From the NCBI RefSeq assembly GCF_002198665.1, contig NZ_MWLM01000026.1, forward strand, positions 1-59,940: a stretch of 59,940 nucleotides of DNA, written 5' to 3'. The notes beneath the pieces were generated by a model, which was not told the DNA's origin, did no database searches, and worked only from the letters and a program-made list of their open reading frames with translations. The position numbers and the translations under genes were made by a program. Numbering within the stretch: position 1 is the first letter of the stretch; every line of letters starts with the position of its first letter. Positions 1 through 8,480 of this stretch are shown here, in pieces. The stretch comes from Novosphingobium sp. B 225. GTDB lineage: Bacteria > Pseudomonadota > Alphaproteobacteria > Sphingomonadales > Sphingomonadaceae.

Positions 1-45
1 CTCCGTCAGCGCTGCGCGCTGCCACCTCCCCCAAAGGGGGAGGAT
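1..45. repeat. Partial intergenic hairpin repeat at left edge
   Basis: The sequence contains CTCCGTCAG, then a small stem AGCGC-TGC-GCGCT, then GCCACC, then a near-perfect stem CCTCCCCC-AAA-GGGGGAGG. A related copy in inverted orientation lies at the right edge (59881-59940). The second stem sits just beyond the stop codon of the minus-strand gene that ends at 54, so it may also act as its terminator. The element is cut by the window edge. Confidence 0.6.
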
Positions 46-53
46 TGGTAGCG

Positions 54-1220
54 TTACAGCCCCTTCGCGTAGACCCGGTATTCCTTGTTGATCTTGCTGT
101 CGATCGCGGCGGCGATCGCATTCATGCCCTGGTTGTCGTCCAGCACCCAGCCGATCTCGCCGCGCTGGCCGTTGTAATTCTTCACCGAATTGCTGCGAAT
201 CGCCTCGATCATCATGAAAGCCAGCTGGCTGGCCATGCGGCTGCCCTGCAACGTCTTGCGCACCCCCATCAGCGGCACGCGCATATCGGTGTTTCGGGGT
301 TTGAGCGTCCACAACCCCAGTTTGATCCACCCCAGCAGGCTGGGCTTGCCGCCCCGGCCATTGGTCTTCATCTGGATCTGGTTGAGATCAGGCAGGGTCA
401 TCATGAAGGCCACCGGTTCGCCATCCAGTTCGGCGATCATGATCAGATCTTCGCGCACCAGCGGCTTCAGCTTTTTGCCGGTATAGGCCACTTCTGCATC
501 GGTGATCGGCACGAAACCCCAATTGTCCGACCAGGCATCGTTAAGGATGTCGAGGATGGTCCGGGCTTCGGCATCGAAATTGCCTTTGTCCACTCCGCGC
601 ACGTGGATCCGGGCGTTGCGCTTGCCCATGTCGACGATCTTCTTGATCAGCGGCGGGAATTCCTGCGTTATATCAAGATCATAGGTGTAGAGCGTCTTTA
701 CACCGTCATAGCCCGCACCTTCGATCCAGGCCTGATAGGCCGGATTCTGGTGCCCCATCATCACCATCGGCGGATGGTCTGCGCCCTTGATCAGCAGGCC
801 GGGCTCTTCCCAGACCGACAGGTTCATCGGCGCGAGCACACGGGTCATGCCTTGGCCGCGCAGCCAGTCTTCCGCCGCAGCGATCAGGGCCTTGGCGCTT
901 TCCTCATCTTCGGCCTCGATCGCGCCCCAGTTGCCGGTGCCGGGCCCCATGCCCTGTTCGACCGGCTGGATCTGAGCCTGTTCATCGATATGGGCAGAGA
1001 TGCGCCCGACCACGCGATCATCCCGGCGAGCCAGGAAATACTGGTGGCGGGCATGTTCGAAGAACGGGTTTCCGCCTGGCGAAAACTTTTCCACTTCTTC
1101 GCTGCGCAGCTGGGCGACCCAGTTGGGGTCTGATGCATTCAGCCGATAAGCAAGATCGATAAAAGCATTGAAATCCGCCTTGCTGGTGACGGGGGTGACA
1201 GTTACCTGTTGTTCAGCCAC
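54..1220 (-). CDS. GNAT-like N-acetyltransferase family protein
   Basis: A 388-residue soluble protein resembling the large GNAT-like proteins annotated as hypothetical acyltransferases in alphaproteobacteria. The N-terminus VTVTPVTSKADFNAFIDLAYR followed by DPNWV and an FARRDDRVVGRISA-type strand is typical of that group. The C-terminal half contains GEPVAFMMTLPD, which fits an acetyl-CoA fold core strand. Substrate unknown. I prefer the GTG start at 1220, which has AAGG seven bases upstream; the reading frame stays open to 1289 but the extra residues are proline/arginine-rich and look non-coding. It is divergent from the desaturase at 1348 and shares a 127-bp promoter region with it. Confidence 0.75.
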   Translation of the reverse strand: MAEQQVTVTPVTSKADFNAFIDLAYRLNASDPNWVAQLRSEEVEKFSPGGNPFFEHARHQYFLARRDDRVVGRISAHIDEQAQIQPVEQGMGPGTGNWGAIEAEDEESAKALIAAAEDWLRGQGMTRVLAPMNLSVWEEPGLLIKGADHPPMVMMGHQNPAYQAWIEGAGYDGVKTLYTYDLDITQEFPPLIKKIVDMGKRNARIHVRGVDKGNFDAEARTILDILNDAWSDNWGFVPITDAEVAYTGKKLKPLVREDLIMIAELDGEPVAFMMTLPDLNQIQMKTNGRGGKPSLLGWIKLGLWTLKPRNTDMRVPLMGVRKTLQGSRMASQLAFMMIEAIRSNSVKNYNGQRGEIGWVLDDNQGMNAIAAAIDSKINKEYRVYAKGL

Positions 1221-1347
1221 GATCTTGCCTTTGTTCGCGAATAGGGGCGTCTCGCGCCCTGCCTGCGGCGGGCAGCCCGGCAAAGTCAAGCCGGACCGTG
1301 CAGGAACGGGCGCGAAAAAACAGTCGGGTCACATTTGGATTGCTAGC

Positions 1348-2406
1348 ATGACAGTACAGGAACGCATCGCCGCCGCGCCGTCGCTGGCCACGATTCCCGA
1401 TGACAAGGACATGCTGCGTGCGGCCGTGGAATTGACTCGCGATCTGGCCGAGGCGCGGCCGGAAATCTATTGGCCCGACATGCTGGTTTCGGCCGGGATC
1501 GGCTATGCCGCGATGGCCGGAGCGATCCTGTTGCCCGGCTGGCAGGCCTGGGTCTGCGCTGCGGTGGCAGTGGTGTTTCTATACCGCGCGCTGTTGTTCA
1601 TTCACGAATTGACCCATATCCACCGTGATGCCCTGCCAGGGTTCCGGTTCGTCTGGAATGTGCTGGTCGGCATTCCGATACTGACCCCCAGCCTGATGTA
1701 TGAAGGGGTACACACCCTGCACCACGCGCGGACCCGGTATGGCACGCAAGAGGATCCCGAATATCTGCCTTTGGCGTTGATGAAGCCCTGGTCGCTGCCG
1801 CTGTTTATCCTGGTTGCGGCGCTGCTGCCTGCGGCCTTGCTGGTGCGCTATGCGGTGCTTGGCCCACTTGGCGTGGTTATTCCGCCGCTGCGCCGGCTGG
1901 TCTGGGCACGGGCCAGCTCGCTTTCGATCAACCCCGATTTCCGCCGCCGCCCGCCCGAAGGCGCATTTGCGCGAATGGTCGTGGCGCAAGAAGTGGGCGC
2001 GGCGCTGTGGGGGTGGTTCCTGATCTATACCGCGTGGGCCTATGACTGGCGGCCGCTGGCGATCGGCATGAGCGTGATCTCGGCAGTCGCGGTGTTCAAC
2101 CAGATCCGCACACTGGTGGCTCATTTGTGGGAGAATGACGGTGCGGCGATGACCGTGACCGGGCAGTACCTCGATTCGGTCAACGTCCCGCCGCCCGCAT
2201 TGCTTTCGCCGCTGTGGGCGCCGGTGGGCCTGCGTTATCACGCGCTGCACCACCTGCTGCCCTCGATGCCGTACCACGCATTGGGCGAATGCCACCGCCG
2301 GCTGACCGCGCACCTGGGTGCGGGGTCAACCTATGACGGGGCGAACTATCCCGGGCTGCTGCCATTGCTGGCCCGGCTGGCACGCAGCACGATGCTGCCG
2401 CGTTAG
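1348..2406 (+). CDS. Fatty acid desaturase family protein
   Basis: A 352-residue integral membrane di-iron protein. Three histidine clusters are visible: HELTHIHR (about 86-92), HTLHHAR (122-127) and HALHHLLP (298-304), which is the HxxxH / HxxHH / HxxHH signature of membrane desaturases and related hydroxylases. Hydrophobic segments lie near residues 50-82, 104-116, 150-180 and 215-250. Family members insert double bonds into acyl chains or hydroxylate lipids; the substrate here is unknown. The ATG at 1348 is chosen because upstream in-frame sequence runs into the divergent gene's promoter region and start. Length fits the family. Confidence 0.85.
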   Translation: MTVQERIAAAPSLATIPDDKDMLRAAVELTRDLAEARPEIYWPDMLVSAGIGYAAMAGAILLPGWQAWVCAAVAVVFLYRALLFIHELTHIHRDALPGFRFVWNVLVGIPILTPSLMYEGVHTLHHARTRYGTQEDPEYLPLALMKPWSLPLFILVAALLPAALLVRYAVLGPLGVVIPPLRRLVWARASSLSINPDFRRRPPEGAFARMVVAQEVGAALWGWFLIYTAWAYDWRPLAIGMSVISAVAVFNQIRTLVAHLWENDGAAMTVTGQYLDSVNVPPPALLSPLWAPVGLRYHALHHLLPSMPYHALGECHRRLTAHLGAGSTYDGANYPGLLPLLARLARSTMLPR

Positions 2407-2510
2407 GGCCTGATGGCCTCTGCAAGTGCCGCAACGCAGTCCACGGGGTCTTGCCGTCCAACCCCTGCGGGGCGGGCCGATTTTGCTCCGTGGACAGCGT
2501 TGCTCGTCGA

Positions 2511-3410
2511 TCACGATGCTACGGGCCGCACTCCGAACGGTTGCCAGCCTTTCGGAAAGCTGGAGCGCACCGCGTAGGACGAGAAGTTCGGGAAAGCCGA
2601 ATCGCCGGTGCCGATGTCGAGCACGGCAAAGGGTGTGCGGCTGTGCCAGTCGCCATAGATCACGATTTCAACCTGGCCCAGCTTGCCGCTGGCGCCGCGC
2701 AGGCGGAAGTAGCTGTAGACCAGTTCAGTTCTGGCATCCTTGTCGCGGGTGGTGCGAACCAGGCCTTCCAGGCCATAACTCTTGCCGTCGTGACGGATCG
2801 GGCAGTCTGCCAGCAGCTTGTGGAAGGTCAGGTAGGGTCCCTTGATCCCGCCAAAGCTGCGGCCCTTGCCCACCTCGGCCACGATCAGCCGATTGCGGCT
2901 TTCGCTGCGCTTGGCATTGCCATAGCCCTGCATGTCGAACGCCTTGCCGTTCGTCGCCCAGTCGGACAGAGCGCCGCCGCGGGCGGTGATCCGCACCGCT
3001 TCGTTGATCCAGTCGCACGGGGTAAAGCGCAAGAGCTGGGCGTAGACCTGCTTGTCCATGTCGATCTTGCCGCGATATTCGACCACGGTGATCGCCGCCT
3101 CTCGGCCGGTCAGCGAACTGCTGCCACGAACCTTGTCACCCTCGTAAGTAAACCGCGCTGAACCGCGCGGGCTGGTGATCGTCACCTCGGTGCCTTGCGC
3201 GGACCAGGTGCCGACCCAGTCCTGCCTGTTGAAAGTCAGCAAGGCCTTGCCCTGCGTCAGAAAGCTGATCTGGATCTCGGCCCCGGCCTGGTCGCGAAAG
3301 CGCCAGTCGGTGCCGGTAAACTGGGCCGGGCCTGCAGGCAGAGGTTCGGCCGGATCAGCGGCCAGAGCCGGGGTGGAGATCAGGGCCAGGGCCAGGAGCA
3401 GGCGGCGCAT
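2511..3410 (-). CDS. Secreted protein of unknown function
   Basis: A 299-residue protein with a clear signal peptide: MRRLLLALALISTPALAA, cleaved after ALA. After it comes a stretch reading like a small beta-rich domain (residues about 30-110, FTGTDWRFRDQAG, VGTWSAQGTEVTITSPRG), then a longer domain with two cysteines (CDWINEA, DCPIRHD) that could form a disulfide in the periplasm. I do not recognise the family. An alternative ATG lies 12 bases upstream (3422). The frame is open further upstream, but that part is arginine-rich and overlaps lptG antisense, so I reject it. It lies 53 bp downstream of lptG on the same strand and could be transcribed with lptFG. Confidence 0.7.
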   Translation of the reverse strand: MRRLLLALALISTPALAADPAEPLPAGPAQFTGTDWRFRDQAGAEIQISFLTQGKALLTFNRQDWVGTWSAQGTEVTITSPRGSARFTYEGDKVRGSSSLTGREAAITVVEYRGKIDMDKQVYAQLLRFTPCDWINEAVRITARGGALSDWATNGKAFDMQGYGNAKRSESRNRLIVAEVGKGRSFGGIKGPYLTFHKLLADCPIRHDGKSYGLEGLVRTTRDKDARTELVYSYFRLRGASGKLGQVEIVIYGDWHSRTPFAVLDIGTGDSAFPNFSSYAVRSSFPKGWQPFGVRPVAS

Positions 3411-3463
3411 GAAACCTCTCATTGATGGCGTGCTTGATCGGGGCCGGCGGATTGCAGGAAGGA

Positions 3464-4561
3464 CTATTCCTCGGTTCGGATCAGCACGGTCATGCCGACC
3501 AGCAAGAACAGCAGAAACGGCCCCCACGCCGCGACAAGGGGCGGGTAGCCGCCGAAGTTGCCCATCGCGAGCGCGGCATTGTCGACCACGAAATAGGCGA
3601 AGCCCAGCGCCATACCGATAATCGAACGCACCAGCAGCGCGCCTGAGCGGGCGAGGCCGAAGGCGGCGACGGCGCCGAGCAGGGGCATCAGCAGGGCGGA
3701 AAGCGGGCCGGAGAACTTGTGCCACCACTTGCCTTCCAGCTCGCTGGTGCGGCGGCCCGAGGCCTTGAGGGCCTGGATTGAGCGGTGGAGGGAGATGATG
3801 TCTTCGCCGTCGGGATCGACCTTGCTGATGGCGACTTGTTGAGGAAACACATCCTGGGCGACGACTATGGAGGGGAGTGACCCGGAATGGGTCGAGGCGA
3901 TGTCAAATTGTTTTGGGGATTCCAATCTCCAGCCCGGATTGGCATAGCTGGCCCGCGGCGAGCGCAATTGTTCCAGCACCATGCCGGTGGCATCGCGGCG
4001 GTACCAGGTGACGTTTTCCATGCGGATCCCCGCCCCCGTGCCGCTGACGGTTCCGGCGGTCAGGATATTCGGCCCGTCGCGCAGATAGACATTGGCGCGC
4101 ACGCCCGAATCCGCCGGCACCGGACCATATTCGCGCGCCTGCCAGACCTTGAGCGTCGCGGACGAGCGGGTCACCACCCGTTCGTTGAAACCAAAGCTGA
4201 GCAGCGACACCACCGCCGCGCTGGCCAGCAGCGGCGCCAGCACCTGATGCGCAGAAAGCCCCGCGGCCTTCATCGCGATCACTTCGCTGTTCTGGTTGAG
4301 CGTGGCGAGCGTGATGATCGTTGCCAGCAAGACCGAATAGGGCAGGAACCGCTGCACCAGCTGCGGCACCCGCAGGCTGACATAGTGCCACAGCTCGGCC
4401 TGGCCATTGCCCGCCGCACCCAGGATCTTGCCGCTTTCGCTGAGCAGGTCGAGCGTCTGGAGCAACAGCACCAGAATCAGCAACATGCCCAGAATCCAGA
4501 TCACGAACTGCCGCGCCAGATAGCGCGCCAGTGTGGCCGAGGGGAACAGTTCGATCCGCAT
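3464..4561 (-). CDS. lptG: LPS export ABC transporter permease LptG
   Basis: A 365-residue inner-membrane permease of the YjgP/YjgQ family. With LptF and the ATPase LptB it extracts lipopolysaccharide from the inner membrane and passes it to the periplasmic bridge. Visible features: an N-terminal pair of transmembrane helices (residues about 15-35 and 60-85), the conserved NQNSEVIAMKAAGLS coupling-helix region, a periplasmic beta-jellyroll domain in the middle, and three C-terminal helices (SALLMPLLGAVAAFGLARSG onward). It starts three bases after the lptF stop, so the two are co-translated. Length is normal for LptG. Confidence 0.93.
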   Translation of the reverse strand: MRIELFPSATLARYLARQFVIWILGMLLILVLLLQTLDLLSESGKILGAAGNGQAELWHYVSLRVPQLVQRFLPYSVLLATIITLATLNQNSEVIAMKAAGLSAHQVLAPLLASAAVVSLLSFGFNERVVTRSSATLKVWQAREYGPVPADSGVRANVYLRDGPNILTAGTVSGTGAGIRMENVTWYRRDATGMVLEQLRSPRASYANPGWRLESPKQFDIASTHSGSLPSIVVAQDVFPQQVAISKVDPDGEDIISLHRSIQALKASGRRTSELEGKWWHKFSGPLSALLMPLLGAVAAFGLARSGALLVRSIIGMALGFAYFVVDNAALAMGNFGGYPPLVAAWGPFLLFLLVGMTVLIRTEE

Positions 4562-4564
4562 CGC

Positions 4565-5776
4565 CTAGCGCCCCTTCACCGGATCGCGGCGGAACCGGGC
4601 GAGGAACTGGCGCAGCCACTTGCTACCATTCGTCGCCAGCCGATCGAGCGCACCGATCGGCTGGCCGCCGGGGACATAGGCGATCCGCCAGTACATCCAC
4701 AGGATCAGCACGGCAAAAGCGATGAACGGCCCCCACAGCGCCAGCTCGGCCGAAACCCTGCCCAGCGCGGCCACCGCCTGCCCATATTCGTTGATCTTGT
4801 GATAGGCGACCACCATGATCACCGAAAGGAACACCCCCAGGAACGAGGTGGACCGCTTGGGCGGCACCGCCAGCGCCACCGCCAGCAACGGCAACAACAG
4901 CATCATCGCCACTTCGACCAGCCGGAAGTTCAGACTGGCCCGGCTTTCATTGCGCACTTTCTGGCTGACCGAATCGTTCCAGCCGATCCGCAGCAGTTCG
5001 GGCAGGATATATTCCCGCTCTTTGCCGCCGCGCTGGCGGAATTTCTCCACCGCAGGCAGATCGATCGGCAGGTCATGGCGGGTAAAGCTGAGCACGCGCG
5101 GGCTCTGCCCCGGCACGTCCTGTACGATCTGGCCCTGGGTCAGGCGCAGCACGATCGTGTCGGGGGCATCCTTCAGCGCCAGAAACCGCCCTTCGCGGGC
5201 GGAAATGGTCAAAACCTGGCCCTTGGCGGAACTGACCCGGGCGAAAATCCCGATCAGTTGGCGGCCTTCCTCGCGGCTCTGTTCGATCCGCAGCGCCATC
5301 TTGTCCTGCAAGGTGGTGAATTCCCCCACCTTGATCGAAGCCCCCAGCGCGCCCGAACGCAGTTCGAACTGCAGCTGTTCATACCAGTACCGCGTCATCG
5401 GCTGCAAATAGCCGACCACCACCAGATTGACCGCAGCCAGCACCAGGGTGATGGCATAGGGCACCCGCAACAACCGGGTATAACCCAGCCCCACCGCGCG
5501 CATCACGTCCAGTTCACTGCTGGTCGCCAGCTTGCGGAACGCCAGCAGAATGCCCAGCAGCAACCCCAGCGGAATCGCCAGCCCGGCATATTCGGGCAAA
5601 AGGTTGGCCAGCATCCGGAACACCACGCTGACCGGCCCGCCTTCTGTCGCGACGAAATCGAACAGCTTGAGCATCTTGTCGAGCACAAGCAGCGATGCGG
5701 CGATGATAAACACCGCCACCATCGGCCCCAGCACAAGCCGCAGGATATACCGGTCAATGGCGGGGAGGAATTTCAC
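4565..5776 (-). CDS. lptF: LPS export ABC transporter permease LptF
   Basis: A 403-residue partner of LptG. The N-terminus FLPAIDRYILRLVLGPM, the motif SSELDVMRAVGLG (coupling-helix region), a central periplasmic beta domain and three C-terminal helices (LLLPLLAVALAVPPKRS onward) are as in the family. Start is uncertain: I place it at the GTG at 5776, nine residues before the first membrane segment, because family members begin there. The frame is open to a GTG at 5830, and neither site has a convincing ribosome binding site. It leads the lptF-lptG pair; a 655-bp repeat region lies upstream. Confidence 0.92.
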   Translation of the reverse strand: MKFLPAIDRYILRLVLGPMVAVFIIAASLLVLDKMLKLFDFVATEGGPVSVVFRMLANLLPEYAGLAIPLGLLLGILLAFRKLATSSELDVMRAVGLGYTRLLRVPYAITLVLAAVNLVVVGYLQPMTRYWYEQLQFELRSGALGASIKVGEFTTLQDKMALRIEQSREEGRQLIGIFARVSSAKGQVLTISAREGRFLALKDAPDTIVLRLTQGQIVQDVPGQSPRVLSFTRHDLPIDLPAVEKFRQRGGKEREYILPELLRIGWNDSVSQKVRNESRASLNFRLVEVAMMLLLPLLAVALAVPPKRSTSFLGVFLSVIMVVAYHKINEYGQAVAALGRVSAELALWGPFIAFAVLILWMYWRIAYVPGGQPIGALDRLATNGSKWLRQFLARFRRDPVKGR

Positions 5777-5915
5777 CGCAGGGGATGGGGCAGCCTGAGC
5801 ATTGCAGGCTCCATAACCGCCCAGCGGCACTCGTGAAAGGGTTATCCTTGGGGCCGGGTCAGTGTTGCTGAGATTTGGGTTTACCCCAGCGACCGTTCAA
5901 TCAGACGATGGACCT

Positions 5916-6100
5916 GAATGGTTCACGCAGAGACGCGGAGAAGAAAAAGGAGACGCAGAGAGGTAACGCTTCCGGCGAAGCCGCTCTCCATTCCAGGCAT
6001 CGCGCCAAACGATTGGCCGGGATGGCAAGTAGCGCCTGCGCCGCAAGCGCTCCCTCTCTGCGCCTCCCCTTTCTTCTCTGCGTCTCTGCGTGAACCATTC
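5916..6100. repeat. Long palindromic repeat, tandem unit 1
   Basis: Arms of 48 bp (5916-5963 and 6053-6100) are inverted repeats with about four mismatches. The outer part of each arm contains GGTTCACGCAGAGACGC. The centre holds a second, shorter inverted repeat around CGCTT...AAGCG and a conserved GATGGCAAGTAGCGCC block. Followed by a 50-bp linker (6101-6150) with CGCGGTCCGCT and CCGTGGCCGG. No coding content; the short open frames seen on both strands are by-products of the purine-rich/pyrimidine-rich arms. Confidence 0.85.
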
Positions 6101-6150
6101 AAACCGCGCGGTCCGCTAACCCCGTGGCCGGGTGGGCACACGACGGAACG

Positions 6151-6332
6151 GAATAGTTCACGCAGAGGCGCAGAGGCAGAAAAGAGGCGCAGAGAGGGAG
6201 CGCTTGCGGCGCAGCCGCTTTTCTTCCCCCGCATAGCGTCAAACGGTTGGCTGGGATGGCAAGTAGCGCCTGCGGCGCGGAGCGACCCCTCTGCGTCTCC
6301 CCTTCTTCTCTGCGTCTCTGCGTGAACCATTC
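6151..6332. repeat. Long palindromic repeat, tandem unit 2
   Basis: Second copy of the palindrome, starting 235 bp after the first. Its arms are 6151-6198 and 6286-6332. Its centre keeps AGCGCTTGCGGCGCAG, the shared GATGGCAAGTAGCGCC block, and a linker (6333-6383) with CGCGGTCCGCT and CCGTGGCCGG as in unit 1. The arm sequences are diverged by a few substitutions, so the duplication is not very recent. Confidence 0.85.
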
Positions 6333-6383
6333 CAACCACGCGGTCCGCTCACCCCCGTGGCCGGACAGGCACAGGATGGACCT

Positions 6384-6406
6384 GAATGGCTCACGCAGAC
6401 GCAAAG
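6384..6406. repeat. Truncated third copy of the palindromic repeat
   Basis: The left-arm sequence GAATGGCTCACGCAGACGC recurs 233 bp after unit 2 and is preceded by the same GATGGACCTGAATGG that precedes unit 1. It breaks off after about 23 bp, 25 bp short of the end of the neighbouring minus-strand gene (stop at 6432). Confidence 0.7.
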
Positions 6407-6431
6407 TGGCAAAGCTGGGGGGCAGGTGGCC

Positions 6432-7313
6432 CTATTCCTCGATCCCCAGCAAGCGCTGCGCCAGCTTGAGGTGCGGGCGGTCGATCATCCGGCGGTCGAT
6501 CTGCAATGCCCCGGCCGCTGGATTGCCGCTGAACGCGGCAACGATGGCGCGCGCTTCGGCCAGTTCTTCCTCGCTGGGGGTGAAGGCGGCATTGATGATC
6601 GGAACCTGGGCCGGATGAATTGCCAGCATCCCGGCAAAACCATCGGCGCGGCTTTCCTCGGCGGCCCGCTTCAGGCCCTTGTCGTCCGCGAAATCGGCAT
6701 GCAGCGTGTCGATCGCAATCAGCCCGCGGGCATGGGCGGTCAGCAGCGTCTGGGTGCGGGCAAAACGGAATGCGTCGGTCCACTTGCCACCGGCATCGCG
6801 CTTGCGGGCCGCGCCGATCGCGGCCGACAGGTCTTCCGCGCCCCAGGTCAGCCCGGCCAGGCGCGGCAGCGGCATGGTCAGGTAACTGGGGATGGTGATC
6901 GCCGCTGCGGCGGTTTCGCTGACCAGCGGCAGGATCCGGGTCGAATTGGCCTGAACCCCGCAGCGCTGTTCCAGCTCATACAGTTCCGCGCCCAGCGCCT
7001 GGACCGATTCCGGCCCGGCCGATTTGGGCAGCATGATCCCGTCGGGCGCGCCGGGCAGCACGGCCAGCAGATCATCGCGCCACATCCGGCTGTCCAGCGC
7101 GTTGATCCGCACCCAGCGGCCAAATTTGCGGTCGGTCACTTGCTGGCGGTGCGCTTTCAGCCAATCGCAAGCCATTTCGCGCGCGCGCTGCTTGTTGTCA
7201 TAGGTGACCGAATCTTCCAGATCGACGATCACCACGTCCGCGCCAGCGGCAGCAACCTTGCCCAGCTTCTTTTCGCTGTCCCCCGGAACGAACAGCCAAG
7301 ACCGCACTGCCAT
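6432..7313 (-). CDS. HpcH/HpaI aldolase/citrate lyase family protein (CitE-like)
   Basis: A 293-residue protein of the CitE-like (CoA ester lyase) family. Diagnostic pieces: RSWLFVPGDSEKKLGKVAAAGADVVIVDLEDSV at the N-terminus, RINALDS, IMLPKSAGPESV (metal/CoA region), WGAEDLSAAIGA and IHPAQVPIINAAFTPS near the C-terminus. Stand-alone members cleave or hydrolyse malyl-, methylmalyl- or citramalyl-CoA-type thioesters. No citrate lyase alpha or gamma subunits are adjacent, so this is one of the stand-alone enzymes rather than the citrate lyase beta subunit. It lies 18 bp downstream of the Old Yellow Enzyme gene on the same strand, and the two probably form an operon. Confidence 0.88.
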   Translation of the reverse strand: MAVRSWLFVPGDSEKKLGKVAAAGADVVIVDLEDSVTYDNKQRAREMACDWLKAHRQQVTDRKFGRWVRINALDSRMWRDDLLAVLPGAPDGIMLPKSAGPESVQALGAELYELEQRCGVQANSTRILPLVSETAAAAITIPSYLTMPLPRLAGLTWGAEDLSAAIGAARKRDAGGKWTDAFRFARTQTLLTAHARGLIAIDTLHADFADDKGLKRAAEESRADGFAGMLAIHPAQVPIINAAFTPSEEELAEARAIVAAFSGNPAAGALQIDRRMIDRPHLKLAQRLLGIEE

Positions 7314-7331
7314 GACGCAACCCCTTTGTTG

Positions 7332-8426
7332 TCAGCCCGCCGTCTCCATCGGCGGATAGTCAATATACCCTTCCGCTATTGGCAGATACCAGCTTTGCGG
7401 AACGTTAACGTTGGGTGCCAGATCGGCCCCGACGCGAATGCGCGCGGGCAGATCGGGATTGGAAATGAACGGGCGGCCAAAGCTGATCGCTTCGCACCGG
7501 CCCGATTGCACATCGGCCTCGGCCTCGGCGGCGGTGTAATCGCTGTTGAGCACCAGCGGTCCGGTATAGATCGAACGGATCACGCCGTCCTGCTTGGGCA
7601 CATCGGTGCGGCCAAAAGTGCCCGTGGGCCCCGGCTGGCGCAATTCGACAAAGCCCAGTCCATGCTTCTGGCAAACCCGCGCGGCTTCGCTGAAGATCGC
7701 TGCCGGATCCGGATCATCGCAGCCCTGGCTGTCGCCATTGGGGGAAAGCCGGATCGACACCCGGTCTGCCCCCCACACGTCCACCAGCGCGCCCAGTACC
7801 CGGTCCATCAGGCGCACGCGATTGGCCGGACTGCCGCCGTAATCATCGTCACGCAGGTTGCTCGACAGGCGCAGGAACTGGTCAATCAGATAGCCGTTTG
7901 CGCCGTGCAGCTGGACCCCGTCAAACCCGGCTTCCTTCGCATTGCGCGCGGCATTGGCATAGTCTGCAACGATCCGGTCGATGTCTTCCAGCGTGGCGGC
8001 GCGTGCCTGGACATGCGGCTTGCGGCCCGTTGGCGTGTGGGCATGATCGGGCGCGGTGGTGGCGCTGGCCGAAACCGGCGGATTGCCATCCAGATAGTCG
8101 GAATGGACGATCCGGCCCATGTGCCACAGCTGCAACACGATCTTGCCGCCTTCGGCATGGACCGCTTCGGTCACCGGTTTCCAGGCCTGGGTCTGCGCAT
8201 CGTTCCAGATCCCCGGTGCGGCGTGCCAGCCCAGTCCTTCCACACTGATCCCGGTCGCTTCGCTCAGGATCAGTCCGGCGCTGGCGCGCTGGCGGTAATA
8301 TTCCACCATCCGGGCACTTGGCACGGCTCCGGCATCGGCCCGGCCGCGGGTCAGCGGGGCCATCAGGATGCGGTTGGCGGCATCAATCGCGCCCAATTTG
8401 ATCGGCTGGAACAGTGCTTCGTGCAT
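7332..8426 (-). CDS. Alkene reductase, Old Yellow Enzyme family
   Basis: A 364-residue FMN-dependent NAD(P)H:flavin oxidoreductase, the family that reduces activated C=C bonds (enals, enones, nitroesters). The opening LFQPIKLGAIDAANRILMAPLTRGRA, LQLWHMGRIVH, FDGVQLHGANGYLIDQFL and the C-terminal FGRPFISNPDLPARI are all characteristic of OYE/NemA/XenB proteins. Residues H and N of GVQLHGANGY are the usual substrate-binding region. The length is standard. It is upstream of the CitE-like lyase in a two-gene unit and divergent from the EamA transporter (54-bp spacer). Confidence 0.92.
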   Translation of the reverse strand: MHEALFQPIKLGAIDAANRILMAPLTRGRADAGAVPSARMVEYYRQRASAGLILSEATGISVEGLGWHAAPGIWNDAQTQAWKPVTEAVHAEGGKIVLQLWHMGRIVHSDYLDGNPPVSASATTAPDHAHTPTGRKPHVQARAATLEDIDRIVADYANAARNAKEAGFDGVQLHGANGYLIDQFLRLSSNLRDDDYGGSPANRVRLMDRVLGALVDVWGADRVSIRLSPNGDSQGCDDPDPAAIFSEAARVCQKHGLGFVELRQPGPTGTFGRTDVPKQDGVIRSIYTGPLVLNSDYTAAEAEADVQSGRCEAISFGRPFISNPDLPARIRVGADLAPNVNVPQSWYLPIAEGYIDYPPMETAG

Positions 8427-8480
8427 CAGGCAATCCCCAATTTCGATTTACAGGTTTAACCGTGCGGCTAAGGCAAGGTC

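Noticed and set aside
3411..3728. N-terminal extension of the secreted protein at 2511-3410
   Set aside because: Extension is arginine-rich and antisense/overlapping to lptG, and a clean signal peptide begins at 3410.
3887..5836. 649-residue open frame antisense to lptG/lptF
   Set aside because: Composition is dominated by H, Q, R, P and D as expected from reading high-GC coding DNA on the wrong strand; the opposite strand encodes clear LptF/LptG.
5918..6339. Small proteins of about 135 residues on both strands
   Set aside because: Both arise from the repeat arms lacking stop codons; their sequences are internally repeated and mirror each other.
5916..6406. CRISPR array
   Set aside because: Repeats are about 234 bp apart and are themselves long palindromes, not 25-40-bp repeats with unique spacers; no cas genes.
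6357..8459. 700-residue plus-strand open frame
   Set aside because: Antisense to the CitE-like and Old Yellow Enzyme genes, with shadow-type amino acid composition and no recognisable domain.
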